NCBI GenBank assembly: GCA_964502145.1
Contig: CAZCVI010000004.1
Coordinates: 166,095-230,094, forward strand
From: CAZCVI01 sp964502145
GTDB lineage: Bacteria; Acidobacteriota; Aminicenantia; UBA2199
Length of the DNA stretch: 64,000 bases
Direction of reading: 5' to 3'
Shown here one piece after another: positions 47,318 to 56,129 of this stretch. Below the pieces are notes generated by a model. That model worked only from the letters and a program-made list of their open reading frames with translations. It did no database searches and was not told where the DNA came from. The position numbers and the translations under genes were made by a program. Within the stretch, counting starts at the first letter, position 1; each line of letters begins with the position of its first letter.

Positions 47318-47430
47318 TGGGAGTTATGGGAGTTATGGGAGTTATGGGAAGTATGAGAATAATTTTTTTATCCCATATTTCCCATAACTCCCATACTTCC
47401 CATAATTCCCATACTTCCCACAACTCCCAT
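47318..47430. repeat. 9-bp repeat hairpin between convergent genes
   Basis: Left arm: TGGGAGTTA x3 then TGGGAAGTA (47318 to about 47361). Right arm: CCCATAACT/CCCATACTT units (47371-47430), the reverse complement of the left. T-runs lie in the loop and after the right arm. It fills the gap between two converging genes and may end both transcripts. Same repeat family as in the NRPS A domains. Confidence 0.9.
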
Positions 47431-47442
47431 CAAGTCTTTTTT

Positions 47443-48798
47443 CTAATTACCAATCGGGAGAAATAACAGTGACCCTTTGGGCAAGCCACTGAAGCTCTTG
47501 ACTTTCTCGCCTGTCAGCACCCCTAAACCAGGAATATAATAAACTGTATCCGGCGAATTATGCGCGGCCCCAGCCAGCCCCCAGGGGGTTTTTCCTTTTA
47601 CAGCTTCAATATTAAACGGCCCATTATACCCGATAATCATTTGCGAACCACTGGAAATCGCATCCCAATCGGCCATTAAATTCCCCGGTATGACCCGACC
47701 ATCAGGCAAAAAATAAATGGTAGTGGATTTGTTATACGCGGACTGGGCAAAACTCCACGCCGTATACTCCGGGGTCAATAAAAGTACGGGGCCGATTTTT
47801 TTTTCGATATTTTGCGGTTGATTCAACAACACCCGCGTACCCACCGGGATACTGTCCCACCCGACCAATTGCCCTAACTGATCACCCCGTACCTGATTGC
47901 CTCCAGGCAAAACATACAGGGTAGTCGTATCATCATAATCTTCCCCGGCAATGTTCCACGCGGTATTATCTAAACTAATCACATTGGAAATGGCAATATC
48001 TTCGTCCGCTGAAGGGGTTTGTGCCGGATTCTGTGCCGACGAGGAGGTTTGTATGGGTTCTGTGATATCAATATCTGGAACAACGTCCCGTTTGGAAGCC
48101 GAACGAGAAGCACCCTTGTAAAACATAGCAAATATATGGGGGTCCTGCGCCAAACGTCCGGCCCGTACATCCGGGTCATAGGTCCACGCGTCCTTTAAAC
48201 CGACTTTCTCGCGATCAAAATTAAGCGCACAGCGCTTACGCCCACGATGAAGACGCTTAAACCAGATATTGGGATTCCCATAAGATATCTGACTATGGGT
48301 CAACACATCCTTATCCGATATGTCATATACTTTCTGAAGCGTGGTCAACAATGATGACAGGGAATGGTATTGTTCGTCCGTAATGGTATCATAATGATAC
48401 CCCACCAGTTCGATACCCACGGAACATGAGCTGAGGTCTTCAATACCATCCCACATGCTGAGCCCGGCATGATCGGCACGAAACACATGGGAGAGTATCC
48501 GGTAGACCTGACCGTTACGGGCAATAGCATAATGACTGTGTCCCCCCACGGTCCGATACCGCCCCACACTTTTACCCCGCGACAAACTATTGAGCGTACT
48601 ACTCAGGCCAGCCTCAGAAGTATGAATAATAATATATCGTGTACTGGTGCGCGGCACCTGGATAAATTTTTTATTTAAATGTTTCCGATAATCAATGACT
48701 TTAAGCCGCTCTTTTTTGGCAGACAAGCTGGTCACGGATAAAAAAAGCAAAACCACCAGACCAGTGGTCAAGACGATCTTAAAATAATGACGAAACAT
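47443..48798 (-). CDS. Exported N-acetylmuramoyl-L-alanine amidase (Amidase_2) with three C-terminal repeats
   Basis: A 451-residue protein predicted to cleave the amide bond between muramic acid and the stem peptide outside the cytoplasm. A signal peptide covers residues 1-27. The amidase_2/PGRP fold (about 50-200) shows zinc-ligand candidates His59 (IIIHTSEAG), His168 (LTHSQIS) and a conserved RADHAG (His110). The tail (about 270-451) has three imperfect 50-60-residue repeats of the pattern T-A-W-x-x-A-G...Y-x-x-T-T-x-Y-x-L-P-G, which recall LysM in spacing and may bind the wall. GGAGTG ribosome-binding site. It follows uvrB on the same strand but has its own promoter. Confidence 0.85.
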   Translation of the reverse strand: MFRHYFKIVLTTGLVVLLFLSVTSLSAKKERLKVIDYRKHLNKKFIQVPRTSTRYIIIHTSEAGLSSTLNSLSRGKSVGRYRTVGGHSHYAIARNGQVYRILSHVFRADHAGLSMWDGIEDLSSCSVGIELVGYHYDTITDEQYHSLSSLLTTLQKVYDISDKDVLTHSQISYGNPNIWFKRLHRGRKRCALNFDREKVGLKDAWTYDPDVRAGRLAQDPHIFAMFYKGASRSASKRDVVPDIDITEPIQTSSSAQNPAQTPSADEDIAISNVISLDNTAWNIAGEDYDDTTTLYVLPGGNQVRGDQLGQLVGWDSIPVGTRVLLNQPQNIEKKIGPVLLLTPEYTAWSFAQSAYNKSTTIYFLPDGRVIPGNLMADWDAISSGSQMIIGYNGPFNIEAVKGKTPWGLAGAAHNSPDTVYYIPGLGVLTGEKVKSFSGLPKGSLLFLPIGN

Positions 48799-48876
48799 CT
48801 GCCACTCCGATTGTAAGGGTGCAAAAGAAAATCCAGAGGTTTATATAGATACGGTTTAAATCTGCCATGAACATGA

Positions 48877-48905
48877 ATGATACCAGATTATAGAGGAAAA
48901 TTCAA
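48877..48905 (-). promoter_or_regulatory. Promoter of the amidase gene
   Basis: On the minus strand TTGAAT (48900-48905), 17-bp spacer, TATCAT (48877-48882), in the short gap between uvrB and the amidase gene, about 80 bp before its ATG. Confidence 0.6.
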
Positions 48906-48924
48906 ATTTATATTTCACCGCCAC

Positions 48925-50898
48925 TCAATCCATCTCCAAAAGCAGATTCTTTAATGCCACGACCCTGTCTCTTAATACCGATGCCCCCTTAAAATCCAAT
49001 TGTCCTGCTTTCTCTTTCATCTTGCCGGTTAATTTCGCGATTTCTTTTTCCAGGCTTGCCCGGCTATTAAAATCAAGCTCAAGCGACTCGTCGCTTTTTT
49101 TGATCCAGTAATCGTCATCGTAAAAATCTTTGATCACCCTGGAGATAGCAAAAGGAGTGATATGATGTTCCTGGTTATATTTGATTTGATAACGCCGTCT
49201 GCGGTCCGACTCTTTAATCGCACGTTGAATAGAACCGGTCATTTCTTTCATATACAGGATCACCCGGCCATTGAGATTCCTGGAGGCGCGGCCAAAGGTT
49301 TGGATCATCGACGTTTCAGACCTGAGAAATCCTTCACGGTCAGCATCCAGTATAATCACGAGTGACACTTCGGGCAGGTCGAGTCCCTCGCGCAATAAAT
49401 TAATCCCAATCAGTACGTCCACCTCGCCAGTGCGTAATTTTTTAATAATTTTAATGCGGTCCAAAGCTTTGATTTCCGAATGCATGTACGTGCAAGAAAT
49501 TCCTTTCAGGGCCAAGAAGTCGGCGAGTTTTTCCGCCATTTTTTTGGTTAATGTCGTGACCAACACACGATTGTCCCGTGCCACTTCCTGGCGGATATCG
49601 CCAATCATATCTTCCACCGGTGAATCTGTATACCGTTTTTCAATAGTTGGGTCCAATAAACCAGTGGGTCTAACTAAAAGATCGGTCACCTGGTTCTGCG
49701 TATCACTGATCTCATAATCGGTGGGTGTGGCAGAAACATAAAGCAAGTATTGCCATTTCCGGTCCAGCTCCGCGAAATTCAAGGGGCGGTTCTCCAGGGC
49801 GGAGGGAAGACGGAAGCCGTAGTTAACCAGTGTTTCTTTGCGGGAACGGTCACCACGGTACATGCCCCGCAACTGCGGCACAGTAATATGGGATTCATCA
49901 ATAATGGTCAGGAAATCGCCTTTGAAAAAATCCAACAACGTATAAGGCGCTTCCCCTTTTTGCCGTCCCGTTAAATAAAAGGAGTAGTTCTCAATGCCAG
50001 CGCAGTAGCCGTATTGGGTGAGCATCTCCATATCAAAAAGGGTTCGTTCCTTGATGCGTTCGGCATATTCCGGTTGGTCTTGCTGGAGAAAATACTCTAT
50101 CCGTTGCGCCAACTCTTTTTTCACAGCGCTCACAATTTCCAGCATGCGCTCTTTTTTATAATGAAAGTAACTGACCGGAAAAATACTAAAGGTGCCATGC
50201 TGACCCAACACGGCGGCATCAATATTGTCAAACACTTCAATCGCTTCAATATGGTTCCCATCCAGGACAAAACGAACCGGGTTTTCCTCGCTGGTGGGGA
50301 AAATCTCAACCATATCACCGCGCACGCGAAAAGTGCCGCTTTCAATGAACCCATCGGTGCGGGTATACCCGAGACTAACAAAATCCTCCAGCAAGCGTTC
50401 CCTGGAAATCGTGCCGCGTAAGGAATAAGTAATTTTCTGGTTAAAAAAATCATCGGGTGAACCAATACTATAAATAGCGGAAACCGAAGCCACAATAATA
50501 GTGTGCTGGGATTCAAGCAGGTTACGGGCGGCATCAATGCGTAACCGTTCCAATTCAGCATTGATGGACACTTCTTTGGCAATGTACAAATGGCGTTGTG
50601 GGACATACGCCTCAGGTTGATAATAATCGTAATAACTGATAAAATAACCCACCCGACTGGCCGGGAAAAAGTTCTTAAATTCCTGGTACAATTGCGCGGC
50701 CAGTGTTTTATTAGGGGAGAGTACCAGGGCAGATTTATTTAAACGACCAATGATATTGGCCATGGTAAATGTTTTTCCCGAACCCGTGACCCCCAATAAT
50801 ACTTGGCGTGTGATATTATTTTCGAAGCGGGATACAATGCGGTCCACCACCCGTGCTTGCGGATCGGTTATTTTATAATTGGCGTGTAACTGGTACAT
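48925..50898 (-). CDS. uvrB: Excinuclease ABC subunit B
   Basis: A 657-residue UvrB of normal length, the damage-verification subunit of nucleotide excision repair that loads UvrC after UvrA. Walker A GVTGSGKT lies at 36-43; the beta-hairpin region contains YYDYYQPEAYVP (about 90-101); helicase motifs include LIGINLLREGLDLPE and QTFGRASRN; the C-terminal UVR motif (about 620-655) that binds UvrC is complete. uvrA and uvrC are not in the window. The histidine kinase gene ends 37 bp upstream on the same strand. No strong ribosome-binding site is visible. Confidence 0.97.
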   Translation of the reverse strand: MYQLHANYKITDPQARVVDRIVSRFENNITRQVLLGVTGSGKTFTMANIIGRLNKSALVLSPNKTLAAQLYQEFKNFFPASRVGYFISYYDYYQPEAYVPQRHLYIAKEVSINAELERLRIDAARNLLESQHTIIVASVSAIYSIGSPDDFFNQKITYSLRGTISRERLLEDFVSLGYTRTDGFIESGTFRVRGDMVEIFPTSEENPVRFVLDGNHIEAIEVFDNIDAAVLGQHGTFSIFPVSYFHYKKERMLEIVSAVKKELAQRIEYFLQQDQPEYAERIKERTLFDMEMLTQYGYCAGIENYSFYLTGRQKGEAPYTLLDFFKGDFLTIIDESHITVPQLRGMYRGDRSRKETLVNYGFRLPSALENRPLNFAELDRKWQYLLYVSATPTDYEISDTQNQVTDLLVRPTGLLDPTIEKRYTDSPVEDMIGDIRQEVARDNRVLVTTLTKKMAEKLADFLALKGISCTYMHSEIKALDRIKIIKKLRTGEVDVLIGINLLREGLDLPEVSLVIILDADREGFLRSETSMIQTFGRASRNLNGRVILYMKEMTGSIQRAIKESDRRRRYQIKYNQEHHITPFAISRVIKDFYDDDYWIKKSDESLELDFNSRASLEKEIAKLTGKMKEKAGQLDFKGASVLRDRVVALKNLLLEMD

Positions 50899-50935
50899 TA
50901 TTATTTCTTATTATTATATTCTTCTCATTAAATTC

Positions 50936-53215
50936 TTATCTTATTCCGCTACTGCCTTTCTTACTAGTCGCATGATTCCGATGGACATGTTTATCAATCA
51001 TGGCATAAAATGCCTCCATAGAAATCGGTTTGGACAGATAGTCGTCCATGCCAGCTTCCAGGAACTTTTCGCGATCGCCTTTTAGCGCATGCGCGGTCAG
51101 CGCAATAATAGGTACGTGTTGGCAGTCCACGTTTTTTCTAATTATTTTCGTGGCAGCAATACCATCCATTACCGGCATTTGGACATCCATTAAAATAAGC
51201 CGATACCCTCTACCACCAATTTGACAAAGCGCAGCATCCTTTACCGCTTGCACCGCCTCTTCACCATTCTCAACAGCCGTGACCAACCAACCTTTCTTTT
51301 CCAGCAGCGCAGTTACTAATTTGCGGTTGATATCGTTGTCATCCGCCACTAAGATACGTTCCAGTTTAATTTTTACCGTGTCCGATTCATCGCTCAATTG
51401 GGTAATATCAATGGCAGGTAGCGTCTCCTCGTTTGAAAAGAATTGGGGTGGCTTGGGCGGTTGTTTTTCCAGCGGCAGGGTAAAATAAAAAGAACTACCT
51501 TGCCCCACTTGGCTTTTCACCTGGATATTACCACCCAATAGAACAACCAATCCCCGGCAAATAGTCAAACCCAAACCAGAACCACCAAATTTGCGAGTGA
51601 TAGAACCATCCGCCTGGGTAAAACTGGAAAAAATAGTCTCCTGCTTCTCTGGGGGGATACCAATACCAGTATCAGTGACAGCGAATAAAAGCGTCACCAT
51701 GGATTGCTCGATAGCGTTTTGATAATTAAAGGAGCGGGGGAAATCAACCGCTATCGTAATCGTTCCTGAATCGGTGAACCGGAGCGCATTATCCACAAGA
51801 TTGACAAGCACTTGGCGCAAACGGGAACCATCCCCAATTAGTAACCGGGGCACCTGGGGATTGATAGTGCCGGTCAGTTCTATGCCTTTTTTAGCCGCAT
51901 TAATAGAGAAGGTATCCACGACCTCGGTTACCAGAATTTCCAGATCAAAGGGGAACGAGTCGGGCAATAATTTTCCCGCCTCGATTTTGGATAGGTCCAG
52001 AATCGAATTAATAATCGCCATCAATGAATCGCCGGAGCGTTTCATCATTTCCATGTATTCTTTTTGAGCGGGCGGAAGGTCCGAGGTTAGCATCAATCCA
52101 ATCATGCCTAAAATGCCGTTCATCGGCGTGCGTATCTCGTGGCTCATATTGGCCAAGAATTGGCTTTTGGCATTATTGGCTGCTTCCGCTTCTTCTTTGG
52201 CGCGGGTGAGTTGGCGGGTACGTTCGGCAATGATGCTTTCCTGGTTCTTGCGAATCGAATAGAGTTCCATCGCCGCCGTATTGTAATGAAGCGAGGTGGA
52301 GACCAATTCTTTAAACGCGGAAGTAGGAAAGAGCAATCCACTCTCCCCGGCGGCCAATTGCCGGGTAGCACCGTAAAATTCTTTTAAGAAAAAATGGATG
52401 GAATTTAAATACATGAATATAACAAAACCGATGGTAATCAAACTCATCACGATAAACAGGGAAATCTCTACCATCGACTTTTTCTCACCCAGAGTATACT
52501 GGGTGAGCACGACCATGGTTAATAAAATCAGGAATAAACTGAAAACAAGGTTCTGTTTATAACTGGAAACATGTCTGCTTGCAAAAGTAATACGGCGGGC
52601 ATATAATATTTCCTGGGCTTTTTTACGGATCGGACCAACCCAATAGTCGGCCAAAACAAACCCGAAATAACTGTTCACAATAGCAGCCAGCGTACCACCC
52701 ACAAAAATAATAAAGGCATGATCTAAAGAGGCATAGTACCACAGATTCAACACGACCACGGAACCTACGACGCTATAAGAACAATAGATAAGAACCTTGG
52801 CATTGTTGGCGGGAATTTTTAACAGGATTTCCAGCACTTCAACCAATCTATCTTGATCCAGTAGGCCAATAGCTTTACCAGAGGGATCGTGGCGTAACAA
52901 ACGGTTAATCAGGCGATATTGTTTACTAAAGCCGGGAAACCCCAATGGATTGAACAGCCCGGAGTGGATATAATAAACCACGGTGGTAATCAACACGGTC
53001 ACTATCAAGTGTATGGTAAACGTATGTAATTCACCGGGTAAAAAGTGAATATTACCGCTGATAAAAAAATAACCGTATACCACGGCAAACCACGATCCAA
53101 TAACGGAAAATACCGCTATAGCAAAAGCAAAAGATATCTTAAAGGCAATAAAATTAAATATCTGGTGGACAGTGTGGCTGAGAAAAAAACGATTATGACT
53201 CTTTTGAGTGTTCAC
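50936..53215 (-). CDS. Membrane hybrid histidine kinase with receiver domain
   Basis: A 759-residue sensor. Several membrane segments lie within residues 25-275 (about 25-52, 67-83, 141-185, 223-240, 250-272), followed by a linker helix, HisKA (MSHEIRTPMNG, His359), HATPase_c (NALRF 476-480, DTGIGI 515-520, GGSGLGL 544-550) and a receiver domain (DD 625-626, phosphoacceptor Asp677 in LMDVQMP, Lys near 725). The signal sensed is unknown; no classic sensory domain other than the membrane part is seen. No partner response regulator is adjacent, so phosphate probably goes to a separate Hpt protein. The start is GTG, 3 bp after the dehydrogenase stop, so the two genes are probably coupled. Confidence 0.92.
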   Translation of the reverse strand: MNTQKSHNRFFLSHTVHQIFNFIAFKISFAFAIAVFSVIGSWFAVVYGYFFISGNIHFLPGELHTFTIHLIVTVLITTVVYYIHSGLFNPLGFPGFSKQYRLINRLLRHDPSGKAIGLLDQDRLVEVLEILLKIPANNAKVLIYCSYSVVGSVVVLNLWYYASLDHAFIIFVGGTLAAIVNSYFGFVLADYWVGPIRKKAQEILYARRITFASRHVSSYKQNLVFSLFLILLTMVVLTQYTLGEKKSMVEISLFIVMSLITIGFVIFMYLNSIHFFLKEFYGATRQLAAGESGLLFPTSAFKELVSTSLHYNTAAMELYSIRKNQESIIAERTRQLTRAKEEAEAANNAKSQFLANMSHEIRTPMNGILGMIGLMLTSDLPPAQKEYMEMMKRSGDSLMAIINSILDLSKIEAGKLLPDSFPFDLEILVTEVVDTFSINAAKKGIELTGTINPQVPRLLIGDGSRLRQVLVNLVDNALRFTDSGTITIAVDFPRSFNYQNAIEQSMVTLLFAVTDTGIGIPPEKQETIFSSFTQADGSITRKFGGSGLGLTICRGLVVLLGGNIQVKSQVGQGSSFYFTLPLEKQPPKPPQFFSNEETLPAIDITQLSDESDTVKIKLERILVADDNDINRKLVTALLEKKGWLVTAVENGEEAVQAVKDAALCQIGGRGYRLILMDVQMPVMDGIAATKIIRKNVDCQHVPIIALTAHALKGDREKFLEAGMDDYLSKPISMEAFYAMIDKHVHRNHATSKKGSSGIR

Positions 53216-53218
53216 TAT

Positions 53219-54202
53219 TCACAGCTTCTGATGTTTGGCGTTAATACATTCTTTCACCAAATTCGGGGGTGTCATACCAGTCAAGGCCGCGTTCACGTTA
53301 TTGATGGTTAATTGGGCCATAGCCATCCGGGCTTTATATGTGGCGCTGCCCAGATGGGGTGCCAGGACCACGTTGGTCAATGTCTTTAATGTTTCAGTGA
53401 CCCGGGGTTCTTGTTCATAAACATCCAGGCCTGCGCTAAACAGGGGATTGTGGGCCAGTTTTTCCGCCAGATAACTCTCATCTACCAGATCACCACGCGC
53501 CACATTTAAAAAAATGGCATCTTTCTTCATCAAATCCAGTACCTCTTTATTAAAGAGGTGGTGCGTTTCAGTAGTAGCAGGGATATGGAGGGAGATCACA
53601 TCGGCAGTTTTCACCAGTTGGTCAAAGGGGAGATAAGTCAAATCGTATTGGTTTTCCAGTTGGTTTTTTCTGGACCTGGAGTAATAAAGAATATTCATGC
53701 CGAAACTTTTAGCCCGTAGCGCTGTGGCAAGACCGATGCGTCCCAATCCAATAATACCCAGTGAACACCCCCGCAGTTCTTTCCCCAGTAAGAGATTGGC
53801 GCCCCAGCCAGTAAATTTTCCGGCACGGGTTAATGTATCACCTGCCACCACGTGACGGGCAACAGCCAGTAAAAGAGCCATGGTAAAATCAGCGGTAGCA
53901 TCAGTTAATACGTCCGGCGTATGAGTGACCAGAATACCTTTTGTTAGAGCATGGGCCACATCAATATTGTTGTAGCCCACCGCATAATTGGCGATCACCT
54001 TGAGATTCTGGCCCAGGTCAATGAGAGACCGGTCTACTTTGTCTGACAGAAAAGAAATCAGTGCCTCGGCGTCTGGGTGTTGTGCCAGTATTGCCGCCGT
54101 GGTTTTGCCAGAACCTTCTACGATTACCAGATCATAGACTTCCTGTAATTGTTGTATCGCTTCTTCCTGGTAACGCTGGGTTAGGATTACCTTATGCTTC
54201 AA
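53219..54202 (-). CDS. D-2-hydroxyacid dehydrogenase (glyoxylate/hydroxypyruvate reductase type)
   Basis: A 327-residue NAD(P)-dependent oxidoreductase. The Rossmann motif GLGRIG (152-157) and catalytic Arg236 (NVARGDLVDE), Glu265 (DVYEQEPRV) and His283 (APHLGSAT) are all in place. The spacing and the motif ANYAVGYNNID (71-81) suit the glyoxylate/hydroxypyruvate reductase branch, but substrate cannot be fixed by sequence. The start is TTG, with GAGGTG 5 nt upstream. It is immediately followed by the histidine kinase gene. Confidence 0.9.
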   Translation of the reverse strand: MKHKVILTQRYQEEAIQQLQEVYDLVIVEGSGKTTAAILAQHPDAEALISFLSDKVDRSLIDLGQNLKVIANYAVGYNNIDVAHALTKGILVTHTPDVLTDATADFTMALLLAVARHVVAGDTLTRAGKFTGWGANLLLGKELRGCSLGIIGLGRIGLATALRAKSFGMNILYYSRSRKNQLENQYDLTYLPFDQLVKTADVISLHIPATTETHHLFNKEVLDLMKKDAIFLNVARGDLVDESYLAEKLAHNPLFSAGLDVYEQEPRVTETLKTLTNVVLAPHLGSATYKARMAMAQLTINNVNAALTGMTPPNLVKECINAKHQKL

Positions 54203-54314
54203 TGCTTCACCTCGGGATTGTCTTATTTAATACTTGAATATATAATATTTCTGAATAAAGATCAATACTTATCCTATATTCACCGTTAAATTCTTGAAAA
54301 CAGGGTGTGGTAAT

Positions 54315-54401
54315 GTGGGAATTATGGGAGTTATGGGAAGTATGGGAATATTGCTGTTTATCCCATAATTCCCATAACTCCCATAATTCCCATACTTCCC
54401 A
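54315..54401. repeat. 9-bp repeat hairpin between genes
   Basis: Left arm TGGGAATTA, TGGGAGTTA, TGGGAAGTA, TGGGAATA (54315-54349) pairs with a right arm of CCCATAATT/CCCATAACT units (54361-54401). It follows the phosphorylase-like gene and precedes the dehydrogenase. The rest of 54203-54314 is AT-rich with nothing recognised. Confidence 0.9.
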
Positions 54402-54450
54402 TTAACTTGATGGTAAATCCAGGATGTTTACAGGGCTTGAATTATTTCTA

Positions 54451-55098
54451 TCACACAGGAATCGCTTCCAAGATCGCCTCATAGGCGTTGATGAACTCTT
54501 TTTGAAGAAGTTTTATATCCATAAACAACTCTATACCTGTTTCTTGAAGCAAGTCTGTCGTGACTACCACCGCGCTAAAGGGTTTTTCCAGGTAAACTCG
54601 TAAAGGGAATAGTTCCATTTCCACGAAATCCAGGCCACGGCGATGTTGTTCTCTCAGCCATTCTGCTGTTTCTCTTTGGATAATATCCACTGTAACCCCC
54701 CGCGCTTTCTTGAAATTCCTTGTTTCCAGAGGTTTTAATGGATAGGATGTTTGATCGGCAAAATGATCCAGAATCTCTGTAGAATGGATTTCGGCAACCG
54801 TTAAAGGCATTGGGATATTGATGGTTGGATTTAAACTGCCCGCTGTGCCCAGAAAAAAAATCTCTTTGTCTCTCACATTGGCAATAAATTCCAGCAACGT
54901 CAGCAAGTGCGGGTAACCTAGAAACCCCACTACTACCGCGTAGTTTTTATAAAGTAAAAACTCGCTGGACATCATGTTCATGCACCTTATTGCCTGGGTT
55001 TTAAGCTGTTGATAATACTTTTTATCCCAGAATTGTGGAATCAAAATTAAAGAATCGGGTAAATCAAGACGATTGGGTTGGAAGAGTGTGTTTTTCAT
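54451..55098 (-). CDS. Nucleoside phosphorylase-like protein
   Basis: A 215-residue protein resembling the PNP/MTA-SAH nucleosidase (PNP_UDP_1) fold: FFLGTAGSLNP (about 82-92) matches the glycine-rich phosphate/ribose strand, and the segment FVEMELFPLRVYL (about 160-172) corresponds to the V-D-M-E substrate loop with the ribose-binding Glu. The usual catalytic Asp in the S-D motif appears as TTDLL (about 182-186). It is a bit shorter than typical, so it may be a divergent member with altered substrate. It follows tRNA-Val on the same strand and may share its transcript. No strong ribosome-binding site before the ATG. Confidence 0.65.
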   Translation of the reverse strand: MKNTLFQPNRLDLPDSLILIPQFWDKKYYQQLKTQAIRCMNMMSSEFLLYKNYAVVVGFLGYPHLLTLLEFIANVRDKEIFFLGTAGSLNPTINIPMPLTVAEIHSTEILDHFADQTSYPLKPLETRNFKKARGVTVDIIQRETAEWLREQHRRGLDFVEMELFPLRVYLEKPFSAVVVTTDLLQETGIELFMDIKLLQKEFINAYEAILEAIPV

Positions 55099-55140
55099 AT
55101 TGTAATCTAGTGAAAAATTTGGATAGTTGCAAAAAAAACT

Positions 55141-55213
55141 TGGGCGATAGAGGATTTGAACCTCTGACTTCTACCGTGTGAAGGTAACACTCTAGCCGCT
55201 GAGTTAATCGCCC
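55141..55213 (-). tRNA. tRNA-Val (CAC)
   Basis: A 73-nt cloverleaf on the minus strand: acceptor GGGCGAT/ATCGCCC, D arm ACTC...GAGT, anticodon stem TTACC/GGTAG (one G-U) with loop TTCACAC (anticodon CAC), T arm AGAGG TTCAAAT CCTCT. CCA is not encoded. Confidence 0.97.
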
Positions 55214-55232
55214 ATCACTGACATGAAGTAGT

Positions 55233-55261
55233 ATTATAAATCGAAATTCATTTTGAGTCAA
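55233..55261 (-). promoter_or_regulatory. Promoter of tRNA-Val
   Basis: Minus strand TTGACT (55256-55261), 17 bp, TATAAT (55233-55238), 20 bp before the mature tRNA. Confidence 0.85.
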
Positions 55262-55298
55262 GCATTTTTGCATAACTTCCGCATTTTTTGAATTTATA

Positions 55299-55327
55299 TT
55301 GACAGCGGGTTCAAAAAATGGTATTGT
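55299..55327 (+). promoter_or_regulatory. Promoter of tRNA-Arg
   Basis: TTGACA (55299-55304), 17 bp, TATTGT (55322-55327), 21 bp before the mature tRNA; divergent from the tRNA-Val promoter. Confidence 0.8.
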
Positions 55328-55348
55328 TAACACTTAAGTACCTATGGT

Positions 55349-55421
55349 GCGCTTGTAGCTCAGAGGATAGAGCTCAGGATTCCTAATCCTGGTGCCGCAG
55401 GTTCGAGTCCTGCCAGGCGCA
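55349..55421 (+). tRNA. tRNA-Arg (CCT)
   Basis: A 73-nt cloverleaf: acceptor GCGCTTG/CAGGCGC (one G-U), D arm GCTC...GAGC, anticodon stem CAGGA/TCCTG with loop TTCCTAA (anticodon CCT), T arm GCAGG TTCGAGT CCTGC. CCA is not encoded. Confidence 0.97.
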
Positions 55422-55458
55422 CGTTCCCTTTCCCCTTAATAAATCTTTTCTTCCTCTC

Positions 55459-55487
55459 TTGACTTCCTCTTGGCTTTCCATGATAAT
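55459..55487 (+). promoter_or_regulatory. Promoter of the bactofilin gene
   Basis: TTGACT (55459-55464), 17 bp, GATAAT (55482-55487), about 95 bp before the ATG at 55581. Confidence 0.65.
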
Positions 55488-55580
55488 AGTCGCATGGAAA
55501 CAGGTTCTAGTTTCTGATGATGTATCGATTTTAATGTGTTGGCGAGCGTTTTTAAATTTATCTTCCAAGGAGACACCATC

Positions 55581-56129
55581 ATGGCGTTTAATGCAGCAAA
55601 AAGAAGCGACACAAGTGAATATGGCGACTACTCTGAACCCACAGCAGTAACCCGATCTTTTTTCAGTAAAACCATGCGCATCGAGGGGGAAATCATTTCC
55701 GATGAAGACCTGACCATCGAGGGCAAAGTGAACGGCCAATTAAAAATCAGTAAAACCTTGACCATTGGGAAAGAAGGTTTTGTGTACGGGGAGATCACAG
55801 CAGCGTTGGTTCGCATCGGTGGGGAGGTGGAAGGTATTGTACACGCTTCAGAAAAGCTGGAGATTTCCGCCGGGGGAAAGTTCAACGGCCATATTAAAGC
55901 GGAAAAAATTGTTGTCTCAGAAGGGGCCCAATTAAAAGGTACGATTAATCTGGAAGAAAATACCATCAGCCACGCTAAAAAAAAATCACCACAAAACGAA
56001 TCTCCCGAAACCTCAAAAATGCCAGTGACTCTGGCTGTTAACGCCGTGATTGATCCCTCCGATACCACGGAACTACCGGCGGCGATTGTGGCAACTAAGG
56101 ATGACGTGAAAGCAGATACCAGTGACTGA
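55581..56129 (+). CDS. Bactofilin (polymer-forming cytoskeletal protein)
   Basis: A 182-residue protein with a bactofilin/DUF583 core (about 30-130): successive short beta-strand turns such as IEGEIISDEDLTIEGKVNGQ, IGKEGFVYGEI and GGKFNGHIKAE form the right-handed beta helix that polymerises without nucleotide. Bactofilins scaffold cell-wall enzymes and shape. The open frame extends upstream to 55536, but the ATG at 55581 is preferred because AAGGAG lies 8 nt before it. The tail (about 135-182) is Pro/Ser/Thr-rich and likely disordered. It overlaps the downstream ABC ATPase by 8 bp. Confidence 0.92.
   Translation: MAFNAAKRSDTSEYGDYSEPTAVTRSFFSKTMRIEGEIISDEDLTIEGKVNGQLKISKTLTIGKEGFVYGEITAALVRIGGEVEGIVHASEKLEISAGGKFNGHIKAEKIVVSEGAQLKGTINLEENTISHAKKKSPQNESPETSKMPVTLAVNAVIDPSDTTELPAAIVATKDDVKADTSD

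Noticed and set aside
55536..55580. Longer bactofilin start
   Set aside because: No ribosome-binding site before 55536, whereas the ATG at 55581 has AAGGAG at proper spacing.
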